Shown piece after piece: positions 11,747 through 15,180 of a stretch of 15,180 nt of DNA. Numbering within the stretch: position 1 is the first letter of the stretch; the number at the start of each line of letters is the position of its first letter. This DNA is from Candidatus Kaiserbacteria bacterium RIFCSPHIGHO2_12_FULL_56_13 (lineage in GTDB: Bacteria > Patescibacteriota > Minisyncoccia > Phycocordibacterales > Phycocordibacteraceae): positions 1 through 15,180 of the forward strand of contig MFLS01000002.1 of NCBI GenBank assembly GCA_001781625.1, written 5' to 3'. Made by a program: the position numbers and the translations under genes. The notes under the pieces were generated by a model. It was not told where the DNA came from. It saw nothing but the letters and a program-made list of their open reading frames with translations, and made no database searches.

Positions 11747-14180
11747 GCACACGTTTTTGTTCGCCGCGGCTATTGTCTTTTTTGTTTGTAATCCGCTCGC
11801 GGCGCGTGCCGATGTCGTGCAAAATGTTCACGACACTCTGACTTCCGATCCGCCGCACTCAAATGGCGGCTGGACTCAATATCTTGGCACCGGCCTCTCC
11901 GGGCATCTGACCGACGCCTCATTCCCCATTCGATTCACCCGCTCGATCTACTATGGTCCAAACTTTGGGATCTCAATTGTAACTTGCAGTGATCCTGCAT
12001 ATCTCCATTGTTCTGGAGTCTCGAACAACAACCACTTCACGCTTACTCCGTTGGGCACCGCAGGTGTTGAAACGGATGTGCTGCTCTCAATCGAGCTCGA
12101 GAGTTCCGGCGGTTTTGATTTCAATCCGTCGCGCTACTACTACTTTGTCGTTCGCAACTATGCGGTAAATTCTGGCGGCTCTTTTCGTATATACGGGTCA
12201 GCCATCGATACCTATCCGGGTGGCGCGACGAATGCGGGCGGTCTCGCCGACCTCGCCTTTACGTTGGTCGGCGCAAACAGCGGCCCCGCTCTTCCCAACA
12301 TGCTTCTCATCCCCGGTCTTAAGGGGAGCGAGCTGAAAATCGGTGCTGATACAGTCTGGCCGCCCGCAATTTGGAGTGACGATGTGTCGCGACTTGCGCT
12401 CACGAGCGAGGGGGTGAGCGAAAATCCAGTTGTAGTAGATGGCTTGGTCGAGACTTTTTACGGCACGCCGATTTACAGCGGTTTTACCTCGTTTGCGGAC
12501 AGCTTAGTCGCAGACGATACGGTCGCAGCGTGGGAGTCGCTCCCCTACGATTGGCGTTTCTCTCCCGAACAAGTCATTACTGATGGCATCGAGACGCCGG
12601 GCGGGCATATTGACCCCATTGCGGTGGTTGAAGAGCTCGCGGCACAGGCGAGTTCTGGCAAAGTCGTTATCGTTGCCCATTCGATGGGCGGTCTCGTCGG
12701 CAAGGCGCTTATTAAAAAGCTCGAAAGCGAAGGCAAAGAAAGTCTCATTGATTCGTTCATCATGGTCGGTGCGCCGCAGCTAGGCACTCCGCAGGCCGTA
12801 GTCGCCCTTCTTCACGGCGACAGTATGGGAATTCTCGCCGATATATTTATCGTGAACCCAGCGACTTCGCGAACTGTCGCGCAGAATTTTCAAAGCGCGT
12901 ACGACCTCCTCCCCTCCCCACGCTATTTTGAGGAGGTCAGTGATCCGGTCATTGCGTTTGACTCCGCGGCTTCATTTACTGATACGTGGCGCGAATACTG
13001 GGACGACACCGTCGACTCGTACACCGAGTTTGTTGAGTTTGTAACTGGCACGGGCGTGCCGCGTTCAAAACCGGATCTAAATATCATCCGAATCCCCGAA
13101 GTGCTACGGAGTGATTTGACAGAGAACGCTGCTGATTTCCACACGGTTTACGACAATTACGAAATCCCCGCAGCGATCCGCACTGTCCAAATCGCCGGGT
13201 GGGGTCTTCAGACCGTGAAAGCAATCAAATATTTAAATCGACATTCTTTGCCGAGTTACGGCGTAATAAAAACCGCCGAAGGCGATAAAACGGTTGTGTA
13301 CCCCAGTGCAATTTCAACAGAACTTGCAGAAAGCTACTATGTTGACCTTTTCCACTACAATACAAATCTGAACCATAGCAATCAACACAGAGACCTGTTA
13401 AGTGTCATTCCTGTGCAAGAAACTGTTCGATTAGTTATCAATGACGACACTATCGATAGTATAAATTATCTAACCAGTACAAAACCGGAAACGTCTGAGA
13501 TCGGGGCTCAACTAGTTATAAGTACACATTCGCCGGTTATTCTTGGCGTCCGCGATCAAAATGACAACTTTACAGGCATTAACCTCGATCAAGATCTAGA
13601 GGCAGAGATTCTTTCGGTCACCGAAGATATCCCTGGTAGCTCGTTCCTCTCCTTCGGCGAGAGTCAATACATCTTCCTCCCTAACGAGGGCTTATATACA
13701 GCCACCTTTAGAGGTATTGGCACTGGTCCCACAACGGTCGAGATCGCTAATTTTGCGAACGACGCAGAGACATTTCTCGCCTCCTATTCTGAAATGCCCG
13801 TTTCTCCCGGGACAAACGCTACTTTTGTTGTTGACAGTGCCACCCCCGAGACTACCGAGATAGGGATAGACATAAACGGAGACGGGGACACTGATCTTAT
13901 TGCTGTCCCAGATGGCACTGAACCCTCGATCGAGCAGATCATTGCTCTCCTCAAGGCAAAAATCGAAGTTCTTGATGTGAAAAAGAACCTCAAACAACGC
14001 CTTTTAAAAAAGGTGCAGAAGCTGGAGAAGAAGATTGCGAAGCAAAAAGATAAACAGACCGTGCGGGTGTTGATGAATCTTGAAAAAAAGATCGTCAAGA
14101 ACGAGGAGAAGGGTAAACTTTCTGACGCCGATGTCGAAGAAATCTTGCTCTTGCTCGAGCAATTAGAAAATGCGCTATAA
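11727..14180 (+). CDS. Secreted LCAT-like alpha/beta hydrolase (putative acyltransferase/lipase)
   Basis: 817 residues. A signal peptide (about 1-28, hydrophobic core TFLFAAAIVFFV, ending AARA) is followed by a beta-rich N-domain (30-185). An LCAT/PDAT-type hydrolase core then shows the oxyanion-strand LLIPGLKGSEL (193-203), the family motif LPYDWR (272-277), the nucleophile elbow VAHSMGG (316-322, Ser319), GAPQLGTPQA (348-357), GDKTVVYP (519-526, probable acid Asp520, compare GDGTVP of LCAT) and a likely His in LNHSNQHRDLL (His554 or His550). Residues about 600-710 look like a beta-sandwich, with the calcium-type loop DINGDGDTD at 715-723, and 740-817 is a Lys/Glu coiled coil. LCAT-family enzymes cleave or transfer acyl chains of phospholipids. 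GC appears lower from about 13250 to 13700 than in the secretion genes. The start overlaps the preceding gene by 20 nt. The true substrate is not readable. Confidence 0.85.
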   Translation: MNLPQNKHTFLFAAAIVFFVCNPLAARADVVQNVHDTLTSDPPHSNGGWTQYLGTGLSGHLTDASFPIRFTRSIYYGPNFGISIVTCSDPAYLHCSGVSNNNHFTLTPLGTAGVETDVLLSIELESSGGFDFNPSRYYYFVVRNYAVNSGGSFRIYGSAIDTYPGGATNAGGLADLAFTLVGANSGPALPNMLLIPGLKGSELKIGADTVWPPAIWSDDVSRLALTSEGVSENPVVVDGLVETFYGTPIYSGFTSFADSLVADDTVAAWESLPYDWRFSPEQVITDGIETPGGHIDPIAVVEELAAQASSGKVVIVAHSMGGLVGKALIKKLESEGKESLIDSFIMVGAPQLGTPQAVVALLHGDSMGILADIFIVNPATSRTVAQNFQSAYDLLPSPRYFEEVSDPVIAFDSAASFTDTWREYWDDTVDSYTEFVEFVTGTGVPRSKPDLNIIRIPEVLRSDLTENAADFHTVYDNYEIPAAIRTVQIAGWGLQTVKAIKYLNRHSLPSYGVIKTAEGDKTVVYPSAISTELAESYYVDLFHYNTNLNHSNQHRDLLSVIPVQETVRLVINDDTIDSINYLTSTKPETSEIGAQLVISTHSPVILGVRDQNDNFTGINLDQDLEAEILSVTEDIPGSSFLSFGESQYIFLPNEGLYTATFRGIGTGPTTVEIANFANDAETFLASYSEMPVSPGTNATFVVDSATPETTEIGIDINGDGDTDLIAVPDGTEPSIEQIIALLKAKIEVLDVKKNLKQRLLKKVQKLEKKIAKQKDKQTVRVLMNLEKKIVKNEEKGKLSDADVEEILLLLEQLENAL

Positions 14181-14181
14181 T
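14176..14181 (+). promoter_or_regulatory. Possible -10 box at the end of the hydrolase gene
   Basis: A perfect TATAAT overlaps the hydrolase stop and lies 9 nt before ATG 14191, which would give an almost leaderless mRNA for the small membrane protein. The best -35 candidate, TTGCTC, is 19 bp away, slightly too far. With a co-directional upstream gene and a 10-nt gap, read-through may be enough, so this is tentative. Confidence 0.3.
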
Positions 14182-14190
14182 TTATCAAGC

Positions 14191-14580
14191 ATGAGCAACA
14201 AAAAACAAACTCTCATCGGCCTCGGGCTCTCACTACTCGGTCTTGGTGTTAGCTACTTGATTTTACATGCGGATTTGCAGGCCGGGTCTACTGGCGAGTT
14301 ATTGGTTAGATTGGGTAAAGGGCTTTATTACGGCATGGGGGCGCTGGCGATAGTATTTGTCATCTTATATTTTGTTCCGCGCGCGTGGGGGGCGTGGAGG
14401 AGGTTCGCGATATGGTTTGTGCCGCTCGCCGCGCTCCTTTTTGCTTTCTACCCAGAGCCGGGAGGCGGCGACCTTTTCTCCCCCTACCCCGAGCAGGTCT
14501 TTCAATGGGTCAGCGCCCTTTATCTCCTTGTGAGTGTCATTATCATTACCTTCGCCTCCCTCCGTTCAAGATTTCAGTAG
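14191..14580 (+). CDS. Small four-helix membrane protein
   Basis: 129 residues from ATG 14191, which begins 10 nt after the hydrolase stop. An in-frame ATG at 14170 would overlap the hydrolase and add a polar leader, so it is less likely. Four hydrophobic helices are visible at about 8-26, 44-64, 71-88 and 103-124. The second loop carries Arg residues (RAWGAWRR, 64-71), which suggests a cytoplasmic side there, and a Pro/Gly-rich loop PEPGGGDLFSPYPEQ (88-102) lies on the other face. No family is recognised. Linkage suggests a role with the exported hydrolase, for example an immunity-like or anchoring partner, but this is speculation. The gene is followed at once by a palindrome (14581-14599). 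Confidence 0.65.
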   Translation: MSNKKQTLIGLGLSLLGLGVSYLILHADLQAGSTGELLVRLGKGLYYGMGALAIVFVILYFVPRAWGAWRRFAIWFVPLAALLFAFYPEPGGGDLFSPYPEQVFQWVSALYLLVSVIIITFASLRSRFQ

Positions 14581-14599
14581 TTTCTAAAGTCTTTAGAAA
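14581..14599. repeat. Nearly perfect 19-bp palindrome after the stop codon
   Basis: TTTCTAAAG T CTTTAGAAA is a 9-bp inverted repeat around one base, directly abutting the TAG at 14578-14580. As RNA it could form a 7-bp AT-rich hairpin with a five-base loop. It is weak for a terminator, and the symmetry would also suit a dimeric DNA-binding protein. Confidence 0.5.
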
Positions 14600-14631
14600 G
14601 TCCAAGAAAATTCAAGAAAGCCCCGCGCCCG

Positions 14632-14655
14632 CACACCTATATATAGGTGTGTTTT
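14632..14655 (+). terminator. Palindrome with T-run, probable intrinsic terminator
   Basis: CACACCTATATATAGGTGTG (14632-14651) is a perfect 20-bp palindrome that folds as an 8-bp stem with a TATA loop and is followed by TTTT. It lies 52 nt after the small membrane gene and about 80 nt before the rny promoter, so it plausibly ends the hydrolase transcript. The T-run is short, so strength is uncertain. Confidence 0.55.
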
Positions 14656-14736
14656 ACCGATAGCAATAGAAAGAGATAGATAGGGATAGATTTGGCAAGA
14701 ACAAAGAACATTGATATTGTAATCCATCTCCAGATA

Positions 14737-14764
14737 TTGTCAATAGTCAGGTCTGTGCTAGTAT
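14737..14764 (+). promoter_or_regulatory. Sigma70-like promoter of rny
   Basis: TTGTCA (14737-14742) and TAGTAT (14759-14764) are 16 bp apart, and TG at 14756-14757 gives an extended -10. Transcription would start near 14771, leaving a leader of about 97 nt before ATG 14868. This is the best promoter match in the window. The leader contains a small possible stem (CGGT with ACCG) near 14797-14810, but no riboswitch I recognise. Confidence 0.55.
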
Positions 14765-14867
14765 TGAGATACGGCTGAAAACTGAGACGATCAATACGGT
14801 TGACTGACCGCACCCTCACTTTATTTGCTTTAGTGCTCCCTTTATTGGGGATTAATGAAACGGGCGT

Positions 14868-15180
14868 ATGTCTCTGCAAATTATTTTGGTGTTGCTTGCG
14901 CTTTCGGGCGCAGGCGGCATCTTGCTTGGCTATGTGCTTCGCTGGCTTATCGCGCTCGGGCAGCGCGGCTCTTTGGAGCTCGAGATCAAGCAAAAAATGC
15001 TCACCGCGCAGGAGAGGGCGGCCAAGATCATTGCCGACGCCGAGTATGGTGCGAAAGTGATCGAGTCGGAGCGGCTTGCCCCGATTGAAGAGCGCGAAGA
15101 GAGAGTCAATAAAACAGAAGAGCGTCTCGTGAAGCGCGAGGGATTGCTTGACGAACGCCAGCAAGACCTCGATCAAAAGG
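14868..15180 (+). CDS. rny: Ribonuclease Y, N-terminal part
   Basis: Partial; 104 codons are visible and the gene runs off the window. A single N-terminal membrane helix (about 4-30, IILVLLALSGAGGILLGYVL) is followed by a long charged coiled coil (KQKMLTAQERAAKIIADAE, then EEREERVNKTEERLVKREGL). The block of AKIIADAE and the LVKREGLLDERQQDLDQK register are typical of RNase Y, whose KH and HD domains would lie beyond the window. RNase Y is a membrane-anchored endoribonuclease that starts mRNA decay. An in-frame TGA at 14856-14858 leaves ATG 14868 as the first possible start; the Shine-Dalgarno is weak. It has its own promoter and a terminator before it, so it is a separate unit from the hydrolase genes. 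Confidence 0.88.
   Translation, partial: MSLQIILVLLALSGAGGILLGYVLRWLIALGQRGSLELEIKQKMLTAQERAAKIIADAEYGAKVIESERLAPIEEREERVNKTEERLVKREGLLDERQQDLDQK

Noticed and set aside
14637..15176. 179-codon open frame on the minus strand
   Set aside because: It is antisense to the rny leader and the clear RNase Y N-terminus, and shows no family features.
1..15180. tRNA, rRNA, CRISPR array, insertion sequence or integrase
   Set aside because: Looked for; no cloverleaf, regularly spaced repeats, transposase motif or attachment-type direct repeats were seen.

Overview
The window looks like a chromosomal segment of a Candidate Phyla Radiation (Patescibacteria) bacterium, most likely a member of the Parcubacteria. 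The argument rests on gene content: a compact VirB4 / PrgI / VirB6-like cluster with companion proteins that match the type IV secretion (T4SS)-like loci I know from that group, joined to rsmA. GC looks moderately high for this group (by eye roughly mid-50s %). Stops TAA, TAG and TGA are all used, so the ordinary bacterial code applies and the UGA-recoded CPR lineages are unlikely. Everything here is read from the sequence alone; no search was run.

Region 1 (minus strand, from 11421 down past base 1) is one long, tightly packed gene train. In transcription order it holds rsmA (16S rRNA dimethyltransferase), a membrane-anchored protein with a calcium-binding-type loop, a large secreted protein, a VirB6/TrbL-like polytopic membrane protein with a long helical tail, a small proline-rich protein, PrgI, the N-terminal domain of the VirB4/TraC family as a separate gene, the VirB4 ATPase, a small polytopic membrane protein, a secreted Ig-like protein, and a two-helix VirB2/TrbC-like pilin cut by the window edge. 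Most junctions are ATGA or TAATG overlaps or gaps under 20 nt; the one larger gap (56 nt, after rsmA) carries a GNRA-type hairpin. The set looks like an envelope-spanning machine powered by VirB4. No VirB11, VirD4 coupling protein or relaxase is present in the window.

Region 2 (plus strand, 11444-14580) is divergent from rsmA, with only 22 bp between the two start codons. It encodes an unrecognised 100-residue protein, an 817-residue secreted LCAT-like alpha/beta hydrolase with a calcium-loop motif and a C-terminal coiled coil, and a 129-residue four-helix membrane protein. Most bacteria of this group have little lipid synthesis of their own, so a secreted acyl-ester hydrolase next to a secretion-like machine is the most suggestive biological pairing here.

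Region 3 (14581-15180) has two palindromes (one a likely terminator), a good sigma70-like promoter, a leader of about 100 nt, and the N-terminus of RNase Y running off the end.

A second layer is structural. Several perfect or near-perfect inverted repeats lie inside the coding sequences of the secretion genes, mostly in C-terminal, low-constraint parts. They may be mRNA processing or stability signals, or in-frame palindromic insertions.
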